Position numbers and translations under genes: made by a program. From Paracoccus sp. DMF-8 (GTDB lineage Bacteria; Pseudomonadota; Alphaproteobacteria; Rhodobacterales; Rhodobacteraceae), in the NCBI RefSeq assembly GCF_029309835.1, contig NZ_JARJHL010000016.1:142218-206217 (forward strand): a stretch of 64,000 bases of DNA, read 5' to 3'. Numbering within the stretch: position 1 is the first letter of the stretch; each line of letters starts with the position of its first letter. Shown here in pieces: positions 9,668 to 20,322 of the stretch. The notes under the pieces are model-generated. The model was not told where the DNA came from. It worked only from the letters and a program-made list of their open reading frames with translations, and ran no database searches.

Positions 9668-9749
9668 GGGTTCCGGGGACTGAGGATTTCGGGGATCAAG
9701 GATTTCCTTGCAAAACCCCCGGTCAGGTCGCAGAAGTCTGGCGTGACGG

Positions 9750-10775
9750 ATGACCGGGGCCCATGACTGCGCAAATCTATTACCGACCGATCCCCTTGAA
9801 ACCGGGCGCCACAGGCTGGCCGGGGGCTGGGTGCGTTTCACCGAATGCGAGCTGTTGCAGCGCGGTCAGGCGCCGCGTGTCACCGCCGACATTCCCGCCG
9901 ATGTGCTGGAACGGCTGACCGCCCCGCGCCCCGATGTGCTGGGCCTTGCCATGGACCGCCCGCGCATCATGGCGATCCTGAACGCGACGCCCGACAGCTT
10001 TTCGGATGGCGGGCTGGTGGGCGGCACCGATGGCGCGATTGCGCGGGGCCGTGAACTGGTCGCGCAGGGTGCCGATATTCTGGACATCGGCGGCCAATCG
10101 ACCCGTCCCGGCGCGGCCGAGGTCGCCGTGGCCGACGAAACCGCCCGCATCTGCCCCGCCATCGCAGGGCTGCAGGGCCTTGCCCCGATTTCCGCCGACA
10201 CGCGCAAGGGCGATGTGGCGCGGGCTGCGGTGCAGGCGGGGGCGGAGATGGTCAATGACGTGTCCGGCTTTGACTTCGACCCGCGCATGGCCGGGATCGT
10301 GGCGGAAACCGGCGCGGCGGTCTGCATCATGCACGCCCAGGGCCTGCCCGAAAACATGCAGGACGATCCGCGTTACGGCGATGTGCTGCTGGACGTTTAC
10401 GACGCGCTGCACGAACGGGTTCAGCGGGCTTTCGCCGCTGGCATTCCCGCCGACCGGATCGTGATCGACCCGGGCATTGGGTTCGGCAAGACCGAGGCGC
10501 ATAATCTGGCGATCCTGCGGCGGATTTCGGTCTATCACGGGCTGGGGCTGCCGATCCTGCTGGGCCTGTCGCGCAAACGTTTCGTCGGGCGTATAGGCGG
10601 GGCCGAAGCGCCGCAGGCGCGGATGCCGGGCACGCTGGCCCTGACGCTGGAAGGCATGGGGCAGGGGGTTCAGATCCACCGCGTCCATGACGTCGCGGAC
10701 ATCAATCAGGGGCTGCGCCTGTGGCGCGCGCTTCACATGGGGAAAGACGATGAGCAGAAAGATCTTCGGGACTGA
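9750..10775 (+). CDS. folP: Dihydropteroate synthase
   Basis: 341 residues in the open frame. Pterin-binding barrel motifs are all present: [44 protein letters not shown] and GLSRKRFVG. It joins dihydropterin pyrophosphate with p-aminobenzoate in folate synthesis. The N-terminus is doubtful: ATG 9763 in another frame reads [16 protein letters not shown], typical for relatives, and would rejoin the main frame at RLAGGWVRF if one base were missing near 9812. The native start is therefore probably 9763 with a small consensus error. Its 3' end overlaps the glmM start. Confidence 0.93.
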   Translation: MTGAHDCANLLPTDPLETGRHRLAGGWVRFTECELLQRGQAPRVTADIPADVLERLTAPRPDVLGLAMDRPRIMAILNATPDSFSDGGLVGGTDGAIARGRELVAQGADILDIGGQSTRPGAAEVAVADETARICPAIAGLQGLAPISADTRKGDVARAAVQAGAEMVNDVSGFDFDPRMAGIVAETGAAVCIMHAQGLPENMQDDPRYGDVLLDVYDALHERVQRAFAAGIPADRIVIDPGIGFGKTEAHNLAILRRISVYHGLGLPILLGLSRKRFVGRIGGAEAPQARMPGTLALTLEGMGQGVQIHRVHDVADINQGLRLWRALHMGKDDEQKDLRD

Positions 10776-12093
10776 CGGCGTTCGCGGGCGTGCGAATGCC
10801 TATCCGATGACGGCCGAAATGGCCCTGCGTCTTGGCGCGGCGGCGGGGCGCTATTTCCGGCGCGGCAGCGAAAACGACCACCGCGTCGTGATCGGCAAGG
10901 ACACCCGCCTGTCAGGCTATATGCTGGAAAACGCCCTGACGGCGGGGCTGACCAGCACGGGGATGAATGTCCTGTTGCTGGGGCCGGTGCCGACGCCTGC
11001 CGTGGGTTATCTGACGCGCTCGATGCGGGCCGATCTGGGGATCATGATTTCCGCCAGCCACAACCACGCCCATGACAATGGCATCAAGTTCTTTGGTCCC
11101 GACGGGTTCAAGCTGTCGGACGAGGCGGAATCGGCAATCGGTGCGGCGGTCGAGGGCGAGATCGCGCCCGCCCGCCCCGAAAACATCGGCCGTGCGCGGC
11201 GCATCGACGATGGCCGGGGCCGCTATGTCGAATATGCCAAGACGACCTTTCCGGCGGGCCAGCGCCTGAACGGGCTGAAGGTCGTCGTCGATTGCGCCAA
11301 TGGCGCCGCCTGGCGCGCCGCGCCGGATGTGCTGTGGGAACTCGGGGCCGAGGTCATTCCGCTTGGCGTCGAACCCAACGGCCACAACATCAACGACGGC
11401 GTGGGGTCCACTCACCCTCAGGCCTGCGCGGCTGCCGTTCTGGCGCATGGCGCGGATCTGGGCATCAGCCTGGACGGCGATGCCGACCGGGTGATGCTGG
11501 TCGATGAAAAGGGTCAGGTGGCCGATGGCGACCAGATCATGGCGCTGCTGGCCGCGCGTTGGGCCGATCAGGGCCGGTTGCAGGGCGATGCGCTGGTCGC
11601 GACCGTGATGTCTAACCTTGGGCTGGAACGCTTCCTGCAGACGCGCGGCGTCGGGTTGGAGCGCACGGCGGTCGGCGACCGTTATGTCGTCGAACGGATG
11701 CGGCAAAAGGGTTTCAACCTTGGCGGCGAACAGTCGGGCCATATCGTGATGACCGATTACATGACCACCGGCGACGGGCTGGTCGCGGGGCTGCAATTCC
11801 TGGCGGCGATGGCCGACAGCGGGTTGCGCGCCTCTGATCTGGCGAAACAGTTCGATCCGGTGCCGCAGATGCTGAAAAACGTGCGCTATGCCAATGGCGC
11901 CGATCCCTTGGCGCAGGCCAGCGTCAAGGCGGTGATCGCCGATGCCGAGGCGCGGCTGGCCGGCGCGGGCCGCGTGCTGATCCGCAAATCCGGCACCGAG
12001 CCCCTGATCCGCGTCATGGCCGAGGCCGAGGACGAAGGCATCTTGCGCGAGGTCGTGGACGGCATCGTCGCCGCCGTCGAAAAGGCCGCCTGA
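10750..12093 (+). CDS. glmM: Phosphoglucosamine mutase
   Basis: 447 residues starting [16 protein letters not shown], full length for GlmM, which turns glucosamine-6-phosphate into glucosamine-1-phosphate for UDP-GlcNAc and peptidoglycan. The phosphoserine loop [12 protein letters not shown] is at about 100-111 (Ser103), the metal loop is DGDADR, the sugar loop GEQSGH, and the phosphate-binding end is [13 protein letters not shown] chose ATG 10750 over the upstream in-frame start since the family begins at RKIFGTDG. It overlaps the folP end by 26 bases and is followed by a terminator. Confidence 0.97.
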   Translation: MSRKIFGTDGVRGRANAYPMTAEMALRLGAAAGRYFRRGSENDHRVVIGKDTRLSGYMLENALTAGLTSTGMNVLLLGPVPTPAVGYLTRSMRADLGIMISASHNHAHDNGIKFFGPDGFKLSDEAESAIGAAVEGEIAPARPENIGRARRIDDGRGRYVEYAKTTFPAGQRLNGLKVVVDCANGAAWRAAPDVLWELGAEVIPLGVEPNGHNINDGVGSTHPQACAAAVLAHGADLGISLDGDADRVMLVDEKGQVADGDQIMALLAARWADQGRLQGDALVATVMSNLGLERFLQTRGVGLERTAVGDRYVVERMRQKGFNLGGEQSGHIVMTDYMTTGDGLVAGLQFLAAMADSGLRASDLAKQFDPVPQMLKNVRYANGADPLAQASVKAVIADAEARLAGAGRVLIRKSGTEPLIRVMAEAEDEGILREVVDGIVAAVEKAA

Positions 12094-12098
12094 ACCCG

Positions 12099-12123
12099 CG
12101 CCCGCCACCACGGCGGGCGTTTT
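12099..12123 (+). terminator. Rho-independent terminator after glmM
   Basis: 8-bp stem CGCCCGCC / GGCGGGCG (12099-12106, 12112-12119), five-base loop, then TTTT. It lies between convergent glmM and the FAD monooxygenase gene and ends the folB-folP-glmM run. Confidence 0.8.
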
Positions 12124-12126
12124 CAT

Positions 12127-13269
12127 TCAGACCTGCGTCGGGTCGTAATCATACAGCCAGCCGAAACGCTCGATCAGGCTGGCGGGGGCGAAACGGTTCA
12201 GCCCGCGCAGACCCGCATGGGCGACGGCGCGGGCCGGGCCGCGCAGGTGGTAGTTGCGGGCGTTCTTGTTCGCCGCCTCGACGATCCGGGTGCAGCGGGG
12301 CTGGCGCAGGGACTGGAAACGGGCCAGCGCGGCGGCCTGATCGTGATCGGCGTCCAGACAGGCGGCCAGCACCCAGGCATCTTCAATCGCCATGACCGCG
12401 CCTTGCGCCATGAAGGGCAGGGTCGGATGGGCGGCATCGCCGATCAGCACCAGCCGCCCGTCCTGCCAATGGGTCGCGACCGGGTGGCGGAACAGGCCCC
12501 AGATCCCGGCCTGATCGACACGGGCCAGCCAATCGCCGACGCGCGGGGCAAAGCGGGCAAAGGCGGCGCGCAGATCGGCGGGATCGCCCGCATGGCTCCA
12601 GCCTTCCTCGTGCCAGTCGGGACGTTCGATCACCGCGACGATATTGCGCTGGTTTCGGCCCAACCGATCCGGACCAAGCGGATAGCTGACCAGATGGCGC
12701 CCCGGCCCCATGAAGACCTCGGCCTGCGGCGCGGCATCACCCGTGTCGGCAATCACCGCGCGCCATGCCGTCTGGCCGGTGAAAAATGGCACTTCGGTCC
12801 CGTTCAGCACGGGGCGCAGGGCGCTTTTCAACCCATCGGCGGCGACGACCAGATCGAAGCCCTCGGGCGGGGCCGCAATCTCGCGGTTCAGCCGGATGTC
12901 CGCGCCCGCGGCCTGCGCGGCACCGGCCAGCAGGTCCTGCAGGCGGGCGCGGTGGATGAAATAAAAGCTGTCATTCGGACGATGCCGGGCAAAATCCAGC
13001 CGCGCGACCTGCGCGCCCGACAGATCGCGCAGGATCACCTGTTCGCTCAGGGCGGCGCGCGCCTGAAAGCCCGGCAGCAGGTCCAGCGCCCGCAGCGCGC
13101 GCACCGCGTTGGGGGAAACCTGAATGCCAGCCCCGACCTCTCGCAAGGCATCGGCGCGTTCAAGGACGGTGACGCGCGCACCGCGACGGGCCAGCGCGAT
13201 CGCCGCCGTCAGCCCGGCGATCCCGGCTCCGACAACCGCGACATTGCGCGCGGAAAGGGCGTTCGGCAT
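12127..13269 (-). CDS. FAD-dependent aromatic-type monooxygenase
   Basis: 380 residues of the PHBH/salicylate-hydroxylase class. Motifs: the dinucleotide-binding VAVVGAGIAGLTAAIALARRG at the N-terminus, the ER pair at LERAD, the DG motif in VVAADGLKS, and the second FAD motif LVLIGDAAHPTLPFMAQGA. Such enzymes use NAD(P)H and oxygen to hydroxylate rings; closest in feel to salicylate or 3-hydroxybenzoate 6-hydroxylases, but the substrate cannot be told from sequence. Start ATG at 13267-13269 directly precedes the Rossmann strand. It lies two bases downstream of the PfpI-like gene on the same strand, so they are probably co-transcribed. Confidence 0.9.
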   Translation of the reverse strand: MPNALSARNVAVVGAGIAGLTAAIALARRGARVTVLERADALREVGAGIQVSPNAVRALRALDLLPGFQARAALSEQVILRDLSGAQVARLDFARHRPNDSFYFIHRARLQDLLAGAAQAAGADIRLNREIAAPPEGFDLVVAADGLKSALRPVLNGTEVPFFTGQTAWRAVIADTGDAAPQAEVFMGPGRHLVSYPLGPDRLGRNQRNIVAVIERPDWHEEGWSHAGDPADLRAAFARFAPRVGDWLARVDQAGIWGLFRHPVATHWQDGRLVLIGDAAHPTLPFMAQGAVMAIEDAWVLAACLDADHDQAAALARFQSLRQPRCTRIVEAANKNARNYHLRGPARAVAHAGLRGLNRFAPASLIERFGWLYDYDPTQV

Positions 13270-13271
13270 GT

Positions 13272-13862
13272 CTAATGCTCCCTTGCCATGATCTTGCGGA
13301 AATCTGCGACCTTGTTCGCGGGCAGGCCAGCGGCGGCCAGAACCTCGGCGGCGAAGCTGACGGGGGCGGTGCCCGGCGCGGTGATGATGCCCCGGTCGCG
13401 GACGGCATAAGGGCGGTCGGTGTAGAAATCGCCGCCCCGATAGCCCGGCGCATGTCCGGCCAGAAAACCCGCAGCGTCCGAAGTATGGCGCAACCTGTCC
13501 AGCAGGCCATTCCGCGCCAGGGCCAGCGTCGCGCCCGAAATCGCCGCGATCACCTGTCCCCGCCGATGCGCCGCGATCAGCAGGGGATCCAGCGCGGGCG
13601 CGGCACCGGCCGCCCAGCCATCGCCGCCGCAGAGCACGATCACCTCATCGCCCTGCACCACCACATCGGGCAGATCCGCGCCGGCCAGTCCGCCCATCGA
13701 GCTGACGCGGCCGCCGCCGGGTGTCGCATGACGCAGCGCCATCGCGTGACCCTGTCGCGCATGGGCCGAAATCAGCGCGGTTTCCCAATCCGCGTAACCG
13801 TCGATCAGGACGATCAGGATGGGGCGCAGGCCATCACCGGGCATCGCGTCGGCTTTCCGCAC
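13272..13862 (-). CDS. DJ-1/PfpI-family protein with Ser in place of the nucleophile Cys
   Basis: 196 residues, or 190 from an alternative ATG at 13844 that starts MPGDGLRPILIV. The class I glutamine-amidotransferase-like fold is visible: PILIVLIDGYADWE with the conserved acidic residue, VIVLCGGDGW, and the nucleophile elbow AAISGATLALARNGLLD. Relatives usually read AAICxATxxLA; here Ser109 occupies that position, so canonical Cys chemistry should be absent. Another Cys lies at CGGDGW but that is the strand before. It precedes the monooxygenase by two bases. Confidence 0.85.
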   Translation of the reverse strand: MRKADAMPGDGLRPILIVLIDGYADWETALISAHARQGHAMALRHATPGGGRVSSMGGLAGADLPDVVVQGDEVIVLCGGDGWAAGAAPALDPLLIAAHRRGQVIAAISGATLALARNGLLDRLRHTSDAAGFLAGHAPGYRGGDFYTDRPYAVRDRGIITAPGTAPVSFAAEVLAAAGLPANKVADFRKIMAREH

Positions 13863-13906
13863 GGGTCATGAGCAACGGGCCATGAGCAGGCTTGCCGCGA
13901 CGCTGC

Positions 13907-14329
13907 TCAGTCGTCGCGGTGAACCCGCTCGCGGCGTTCGTGACGTTCCTGCGCCTCAAGCGTCATGGTCGCGATCGGGCGCGCATCCAGCCGCTTCAGG
14001 CTGATCTGGTCGCCGGTCATTTCGCAATAGCCGTATTCACCCGTCTCGATCCGGCGCAGGGCCGCGTCGATCTTGCTGACCAGCTTGCGCTGGCGGTCGC
14101 GGGTGCGCAGTTCCAGCGCGCGGTCGGTTTCCTCGCTTGCGCGGTCGGCAAGATCGGGCACGTTGCGGGCGCTGTCCTGCAAACCTTCCAGCGTTTCGGC
14201 AGACTGGCTCAGCAGTTCCTGCTTCCACGCAAGCAGCTTGCGACGGAAATATTCAAGTTGAAGTTCATTCATGAAGGGCTCGTCCTCGGCGGGACGATAT
14301 TCTTCGGGAAGAAAGGTCTGGGCTTTCAT
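13907..14329 (-). CDS. dksA: RNA polymerase-binding transcription factor DksA
   Basis: 140 residues. N-terminal helices form a coiled coil whose tip carries DLADRA (about 59-64), matching the DxxDxA tip motif that reaches the polymerase active site. The zinc-finger region reads GEYGYCEMTGDQISLKRLDARPIA with one Cys (Cys102) instead of four. As I recall, the single-Cys form is normal for Rhodobacter DksA, so I treat it as functional. It ends VHRDD, typical of alphaproteobacterial DksA. It works with ppGpp to adjust rRNA and amino-acid promoters. Divergent from the MoxR-type gene with 165 bases between. Confidence 0.93.
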   Translation of the reverse strand: MKAQTFLPEEYRPAEDEPFMNELQLEYFRRKLLAWKQELLSQSAETLEGLQDSARNVPDLADRASEETDRALELRTRDRQRKLVSKIDAALRRIETGEYGYCEMTGDQISLKRLDARPIATMTLEAQERHERRERVHRDD

Positions 14330-14494
14330 CGGTCCTCCGTGAGCGGGCGCTGAACCCGTTCATGCGGCCCCAATACGGTATGCGGTTGGCATTGTCACTA
14401 GCACACCCGGCCTGGGGCCGCATCTTGCGAAGGCATGCCGCGCTGGATTAGGTTTCGCGCGCCAGACTTCGCGCGCAGGACAAGGGATTTTTCG

Positions 14495-15337
14495 ATGCAT
14501 TTCACCTCGACAGACAGATATGTCGCGCCGCCCGATCTTTCCATGGCCGTGAACGCCGCGATCACGCTGGAAAGGCCGCTTTTGGTGAAAGGTGAGCCGG
14601 GCACCGGAAAAACCGAACTGGCCCAACAGGTTGCGAAATCCGTCGGGCTGGAGATGGTCGAATGGAACATCAAATCCACCACCCGCGCCCAGCAGGGCCT
14701 GTATGAATATGACGCTGTGTCACGCCTGCGCGACAGCCAGTTGGGCGAGGCGCGGGTCCATGACATTGCCAATTACATCCGCAAGGGCAAGCTGTGGCAG
14801 GCCTTTGAGGCGGATCAAAAGGTCGTGTTGCTGATCGACGAAATCGACAAGGCCGATATCGAATTTCCGAACGATCTGCTGCAGGAATTGGACCGGATGG
14901 AGTTCCACGTCTATGAAACCGGCGAAACCATCCGCGCCCGGCATCGGCCCGTGGTCATCATCACCTCGAACAACGAAAAGGAATTGCCCGACGCATTCCT
15001 GCGCCGCTGCTCTTTCCATTACATCCGCTTTCCCGACGCCGAGACGCTGAAACGCATCGTCGATGTCCATTACCCCGGCCTGAAGCCGCGCCTGCTGGAC
15101 GAGGCGCTGACCCAGTTCTTTGAACTGCGCGAGACGCCGGGGCTGAAGAAAAAGCCCTCGACCAGCGAATTTCTGGACTGGCTGAAACTGATCCTGGCCG
15201 AGGATCTGTCGCCCGAGGAACTCAAGCGCCCGGCGAATGAGGTTCTGCCCAAGCTGCATGGCGCGCTGGTCAAGAACGAACAGGATGTTGCGCTGTTCGA
15301 GCGTCTGGCCTTCATGTCGCGGCGGCAGGGCCGGTAA
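14495..15337 (+). CDS. MoxR-type AAA+ ATPase
   Basis: 280 residues. Walker A is GEPGTGKTE (about 33-41), Walker B is VVLLIDEIDKAD, sensor and arginine-finger regions are ITSNNEKELPDAFLRRC. Members act as chaperones inserting cofactors or assembling complexes, commonly next to a VWA-domain gene; here no VWA gene follows on this strand. I chose ATG 14495 (MHFTSTDRYV), since the upstream frame adds only Arg-rich residues. The last 26 bases overlap a possible small opposing gene. Confidence 0.92.
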   Translation: MHFTSTDRYVAPPDLSMAVNAAITLERPLLVKGEPGTGKTELAQQVAKSVGLEMVEWNIKSTTRAQQGLYEYDAVSRLRDSQLGEARVHDIANYIRKGKLWQAFEADQKVVLLIDEIDKADIEFPNDLLQELDRMEFHVYETGETIRARHRPVVIITSNNEKELPDAFLRRCSFHYIRFPDAETLKRIVDVHYPGLKPRLLDEALTQFFELRETPGLKKKPSTSEFLDWLKLILAEDLSPEELKRPANEVLPKLHGALVKNEQDVALFERLAFMSRRQGR

Positions 15338-15464
15338 GGGCGGATCGCGTGGTATAGACGGCAACGTCTGCGACGCGGGCGGTCAGGAAAATCCCCACCG
15401 CCATGATGCCCATGACAAGCAGCATGAACCTGTCATCCAGCCCGTGCCGCCCCAGCCAACGCAT
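15312..15464 (-). CDS. Possible 50-residue single-pass membrane protein
   Basis: A frame from ATG 15462-15464 reads MRWLGRHGLDDRF followed by one strong hydrophobic stretch (MLLVMGIMAVGIFL) and a polar tail. It follows the lytic transglycosylase gene by 25 bases on the same strand and overlaps the 3' end of the MoxR gene by 26 bases. The amphipathic-then-membrane layout looks like a real small protein, but length and lack of a clear ribosome site keep this tentative. Confidence 0.4.
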   Translation of the reverse strand: MRWLGRHGLDDRFMLLVMGIMAVGIFLTARVADVAVYTTRSALTGPAAAT

Positions 15465-15489
15465 CAGCGCCTTCAGGTGCGGGCGCTTT

Positions 15490-15975
15490 TCAGCGGCGTG
15501 ACTGGCGCAGGCCGGTTTCTTCCAGCAGGCCCTTGCGCTTGGCCTCGTAATAATAGCCGCGCGCATACCAGCCGACGGCCTCGTCCTGATTGCCGTCGGC
15601 GACCAGATAGGCGCCGCGCAGGTATTTGACGGCATATTGCAGGTTGGTGTCGGCGTTCAGCAATTCCTGCGGCGCGCCGCGATGGCCCATGGTCCGCGCG
15701 GTCTGCGGCAGGATCTGCATCAGCCCGTAATAGGGACCGTTGCGCGCCTCGGGGCGGTGGCTGGATTCGCGGATCACGACGCGCTGCACCAGCGAACGCG
15801 GCACCTGATAATGGTCGGCCCAGTAGTTGATGCGCCCGCGCAGTTGCGGCGTTTCGTTCGGGTGCAGCCCGCTGGCCAGAAACTCGTTCGCGCCCTTGGA
15901 ACTGTGGCTGCCGCCATTGCCGCCGCAGGCCGCAAGGCCAAGCACCGCGACGATCAGAAATCGACGAAGGATCAT
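15490..15975 (-). CDS. Lytic transglycosylase lipoprotein, SLT domain
   Basis: 161 residues. A lipoprotein signal MILRRFLIVAVLGLAAC ends at the lipobox LAAC, so the mature protein is anchored to a membrane facing the periplasm. The SLT goose-lysozyme-like core contains QRVVIRESSHRPEA (catalytic Glu in RES), GPYYGLMQILPQTA and NLQYAVKYL, and a closing AVGWYARG. It cuts glycan strands to 1,6-anhydro ends. Longer frames upstream have no signal, so I chose ATG 15973-15975. Confidence 0.92.
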   Translation of the reverse strand: MILRRFLIVAVLGLAACGGNGGSHSSKGANEFLASGLHPNETPQLRGRINYWADHYQVPRSLVQRVVIRESSHRPEARNGPYYGLMQILPQTARTMGHRGAPQELLNADTNLQYAVKYLRGAYLVADGNQDEAVGWYARGYYYEAKRKGLLEETGLRQSRR

Positions 15976-16076
15976 TGTCTCTGCTCCGCTTGTTCCGCCC
16001 GGTTGGCAAGGCCCCGGATCTTTTTGACATGATGCTTTTTCGGATATGCCGGGGCGCGGCATATCGCAAGAAAAAA

Positions 16077-16097
16077 GGCGGCCCATGGCGGGCCGCC
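16077..16097 (-). terminator. Rho-independent terminator after lpd
   Basis: 8-bp stem GGCGGCCC / GGGCCGCC (16077-16084, 16090-16097), five-base loop. On the minus strand six T (16076-16071) follow. It lies 28 bases after the lpd stop and ends the odh/lpd transcription unit. Confidence 0.8.
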
Positions 16098-16124
16098 CCC
16101 TGTCGTGACCGGATTTCCGCCGGA

Positions 16125-17520
<1,396 letters not shown>

Positions 17521-17571
17521 TCACAACTCCTCAGGGATTTCGCGACCACGCGTTCGTGGTGGCGCGACAGG

Positions 17572-17964
17572 TCAGGTCAAAATTGCATAGATGATCATGA
17601 TCATCGTCGGCAGAAAGCCCGCCGCCCAGATGACCGACCGCCAGGGCGACCAGCCAAGGGCATAGGCCGGGACGTAAAGGATGCGCGCCGCCAGATACAG
17701 CCAGGCGCACAGCACGGTCAGCGCCGTGCTGCGATCCTCGATCGAGATCATGACGACGGCGATGGTGAACAGCGCCAGCGATTCGAAGTGGTTGGCGACC
17801 GCGCGGCGCAACCGCCCGGTCAGGGGCGAAAATTCGGGCGTCGTGTCGCGGGGGCCGACATTCCATTCATCGCCCATGTCGCGATGCATGGCATATCCGG
17901 CAAGACCAATCTGCACCGCCTGCAGCAGCGCGGCCAGACCCAGGGCGGTGGTTTCGGCGGACAT
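17572..17964 (-). CDS. MAPEG-family membrane protein
   Basis: 130 residues with four hydrophobic segments and the MAPEG signature region: FSPLTGRLRRAVANHFESLALFT, where the conserved N-x-x-E (NHFE) sits after an R-rich loop. Eukaryotic relatives are glutathione-dependent enzymes; bacterial ones are mostly uncharacterised. It begins inside the stop of the next upstream gene (overlap TGATG at 17964), so the two are translationally coupled, and it lies 51 bases before lpd. Confidence 0.8.
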   Translation of the reverse strand: MSAETTALGLAALLQAVQIGLAGYAMHRDMGDEWNVGPRDTTPEFSPLTGRLRRAVANHFESLALFTIAVVMISIEDRSTALTVLCAWLYLAARILYVPAYALGWSPWRSVIWAAGFLPTMIMIIYAILT

Positions 17965-18221
17965 CAGGCGGTTTCCACGAAATGGTAATCGACGCCCTGC
18001 ACCCCGGCCTGCGAATTGAAGACACCCGCCGCGCCATCCAGATAGGCGCGTGCCGCCTTGGCATCGCCGACCTGGAACAGGGCCCAGACATTGCCGTTAT
18101 CCTCGCGCCACAGTTGCAGCAGGGACAGGCTGTTGTTACCGCGATCCTCGGCATCGGCGTCGAAGGCGGGTTTGAAACGGGCGTAATCACTGATGGCGTA
18201 ATGGGCGATCATCTGGGTCAT
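17964..18221 (-). CDS. Small cytoplasmic protein, DUF3764-like
   Basis: 85 residues starting MTQMIAHYAISDYARFKPAFD, with no signal or membrane segment. Size and the pattern of a monooxygenase-type ferredoxin-like dimeric fold (ISDYARFKPAFD...LLQLWRED...VWALFQVGD) suggest an ABM-like domain. Function unknown. A longer in-frame start at 18455 overlaps the neighbour and a strong hairpin, so I reject it. Coupled to the MAPEG gene. Confidence 0.75.
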   Translation of the reverse strand: MTQMIAHYAISDYARFKPAFDADAEDRGNNSLSLLQLWREDNGNVWALFQVGDAKAARAYLDGAAGVFNSQAGVQGVDYHFVETA

Positions 18222-18395
18222 GTCAGCACCTTTGAACAAGCGGGCGCGCAGGATCTGGAACCGCGTCCCCCGGATTATGAAACCGGCCTGCGGCCCGGGG
18301 CGGACCCGGTGGCGCATGACCTTCCAGTCTGCAGGCTCAACGGTTGATCGGCGGATCGGTTGCCTGCCAATCGCTGCCCAGCCCGTGCCCTTTCG

Positions 18396-18431
18396 TTTTC
18401 CGGCGCCGGCCCTTGGCATGGCGCCGGAAAA
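18396..18431 (-). terminator. 12-bp perfect inverted repeat after the small membrane gene
   Basis: TTTTCCGGCGCC / GGCGCCGGAAAA (18396-18407, 18420-18431) with a 12-base spacer, starting one base beyond the stop of 18433-18744. Strong stem but no clean T run on either side beyond the stem's own ends, so attenuation or mRNA 3'-end protection is as likely as termination. Confidence 0.5.
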
Positions 18432-18432
18432 T

Positions 18433-18744
18433 CTATTCGGCCTGCCCGCCCGCAAGCTGCCGCAGACGGTCCATCTGGCGGTTCTTCAGCCGGTGCAGCG
18501 CAAGGCTGCTGGTCAGGGAAACCACCGCATAGATGCCGATCAGCGGCCGGAACCAGCGCACCGGACCCATGAAACGGTCCAGCGCGAACATCACGGCCGT
18601 CACCAGAACGACGCGCACCAACCAGACCCGCAGCACGCCCTGCAGCGTATCGCGATTCTGCGCCAGCAACTGGTCCAGTTGCTGTTGCGGGTCGCGATCA
18701 CCGCCAGCATCGGCGGCCTGCGGATCGGTTGGAAGCTCCGTCAC
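18433..18744 (-). CDS. Small membrane protein downstream of odhB
   Basis: 103 residues, GTG start at 18742-18744, four bases after the odhB stop. A polar Gln-rich N-terminus (DPQQQLDQLLAQNRDTLQ) precedes two membrane segments (VWLVRVVLVTAVMFALDRF and LIGIYAVVSLTSSLALHRL) and a basic tail. No family recognised. Its position in the odh operon suggests co-expression with the complex, nothing more. Confidence 0.75.
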   Translation of the reverse strand: MTELPTDPQAADAGGDRDPQQQLDQLLAQNRDTLQGVLRVWLVRVVLVTAVMFALDRFMGPVRWFRPLIGIYAVVSLTSSLALHRLKNRQMDRLRQLAGGQAE

Positions 18745-18748
18745 GGGA

Positions 18749-20319
18749 TCACAGGTCCATCAGCAGGCGGCGCGGGTCTTCCAGTGCTTCCTTGACGCGG
18801 ACAAGGAAGGTCACGGCGCCCTTGCCGTCGACGATGCGGTGGTCATAGCTCAGCGCCAGATACATCATCGGGCGGATGACGATCTGGCCGCCGACGACGA
18901 CCGGCCGGTCCTGGATCTTGTGCATGCCCAGGATGCCCGATTGCGGAGGGTTCAGGATCGGCGAGGACATCAGCGAGCCATAGACCCCACCGTTCGAGAT
19001 GGTGAAGCTGCCGCCCTGCATTTCCGCCATGGTCAGCTTGCCGTCACGGGCGCGCAGGCCCAGTTCGGCGATCTGCTTTTCGATATCGGCAAAGGACAGC
19101 TGATCCGCATCGCGCAGGACCGGAACGACCAGACCCTGCGGCGTGCCGACGGCGACGCCCATGTTGACGTAATTCTTGTAAACGATATCGCCGCCGTCGA
19201 TTTCGGCATTGACCTCGGGGACTTCTTTCAGGGCGTGGCAGCAGGCTTTCACGAAGAAGGACATGAAGCCCAGCTTGACCTTGTGCTTCTTCTCGAACGC
19301 ATCCTTGTATTCGTTGCGCAGGCCCATGACGCCCGACATGTCCACCTCGTTATAGGTGGTCAGGATGGCGGCGTTGTTCTGCGCATCCTTCAGACGGCGG
19401 GCGATGGTCGCGCGCAGGCGGGTCATCTTGACGCGTTCCTCGCGGGCGGCGTCATTGGCCGAAACCGGCTGGCGCGGCGGGCGGCCGGGGTCGGGGCGAC
19501 CGACGGGGTGGGGGCGGCTGCGGCGCGGGCCACGTCTTCCTTCATCACGCGACCGTCGCGGCCGGTGCCGGTGACCGCATCGCGCGAGATCCCGGCCTCT
19601 GCCATGGCCTTTTCGGCTGCGGGCGCGTCCTTGACATCGCTGCGCGCGGTCGTGCCGGTCAGGCCCTTGGCTTCGGCGCGGGCAACCGCCTCGGCCGAAT
19701 TCTGGGCACGGTCCGCCGCAGTGCCGGCAGGCGTCGGAACGGAACCCGAAGCGGCAGCGGCGGCGCCTTCGGCGATCACGGCAAGGCGGGCCTTGGCATC
19801 CACCGTCGCGCCTTCGGGCGCGAGGATTTCGGCCAGAACACCGGCCGCAGGCGCGGGAACCTCGACCGAAACCTTGTCGGTTTCCAGTTCGCACAGCATT
19901 TCGTCCTGAGCGACGGCATCGCCGACCTTCTTGAACCAGGTGGCGACGGTGGCTTCGGTAACGCTTTCGCCCAGAGTGGGCACCATCACGTCCACGGCTT
20001 TTCCGCTCATGTCTTTCTGTCCTTCCTTGGGCTTGGCCGACTCGTTCTCGCGCGGCAACATTTCTTCGGGGCCTGCGTCGCCATCTTCGACGATCTGCGC
20101 AAGCAAAGCATTGGGGGCGACCGTCTGGCCTTCGGTCGCGATGATTTCGCCAAGCAGGCCTGCGACGGGTGACGGCACTTCGACCGTCACCTTGTCGGTT
20201 TCCAGCTCGCAAAGCATTTCGTCCACGGCGACGCGGTCGCCCGGCTGCTTGAACCAGGTCGAGACGGTCGCCTCGGACACCGATTCGCCAAGGGCGGGGA
20301 CACGCAGTTCAACGCTCAT
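18749..20319 (-). pseudogene. odhB: 2-oxoglutarate dehydrogenase E2 (two lipoyl domains), one frameshift
   Basis: About 523 residues when joined. Two lipoyl domains, each with the ETDK lipoylation motif (Lys43 and Lys149), then a peripheral-subunit-binding domain ([24 protein letters not shown]) and the catalytic acyltransferase domain ending [18 protein letters not shown], with the active-site His in YDHRIVDG. It transfers succinyl to CoA. The frame breaks near 19478: one C is missing from a CCC-type run so that [12 protein letters not shown] reads [11 protein letters not shown] single homopolymer loss in an essential gene points to a consensus error. Confidence 0.9.
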
Positions 20320-20322
20320 CCG

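Noticed and set aside
16043..16065. Hairpin GATATGCC/GGCATATC as a terminator
   Set aside because: No T run follows on either strand and it lies upstream of the transglycosylase gene, in the gap after the lpd terminator.
17964..18455. Longer start for the DUF3764-like gene
   Set aside because: The extra 78 residues overlap a strong hairpin and the neighbouring gene, and relatives of this size start at MTQMIAHYA.
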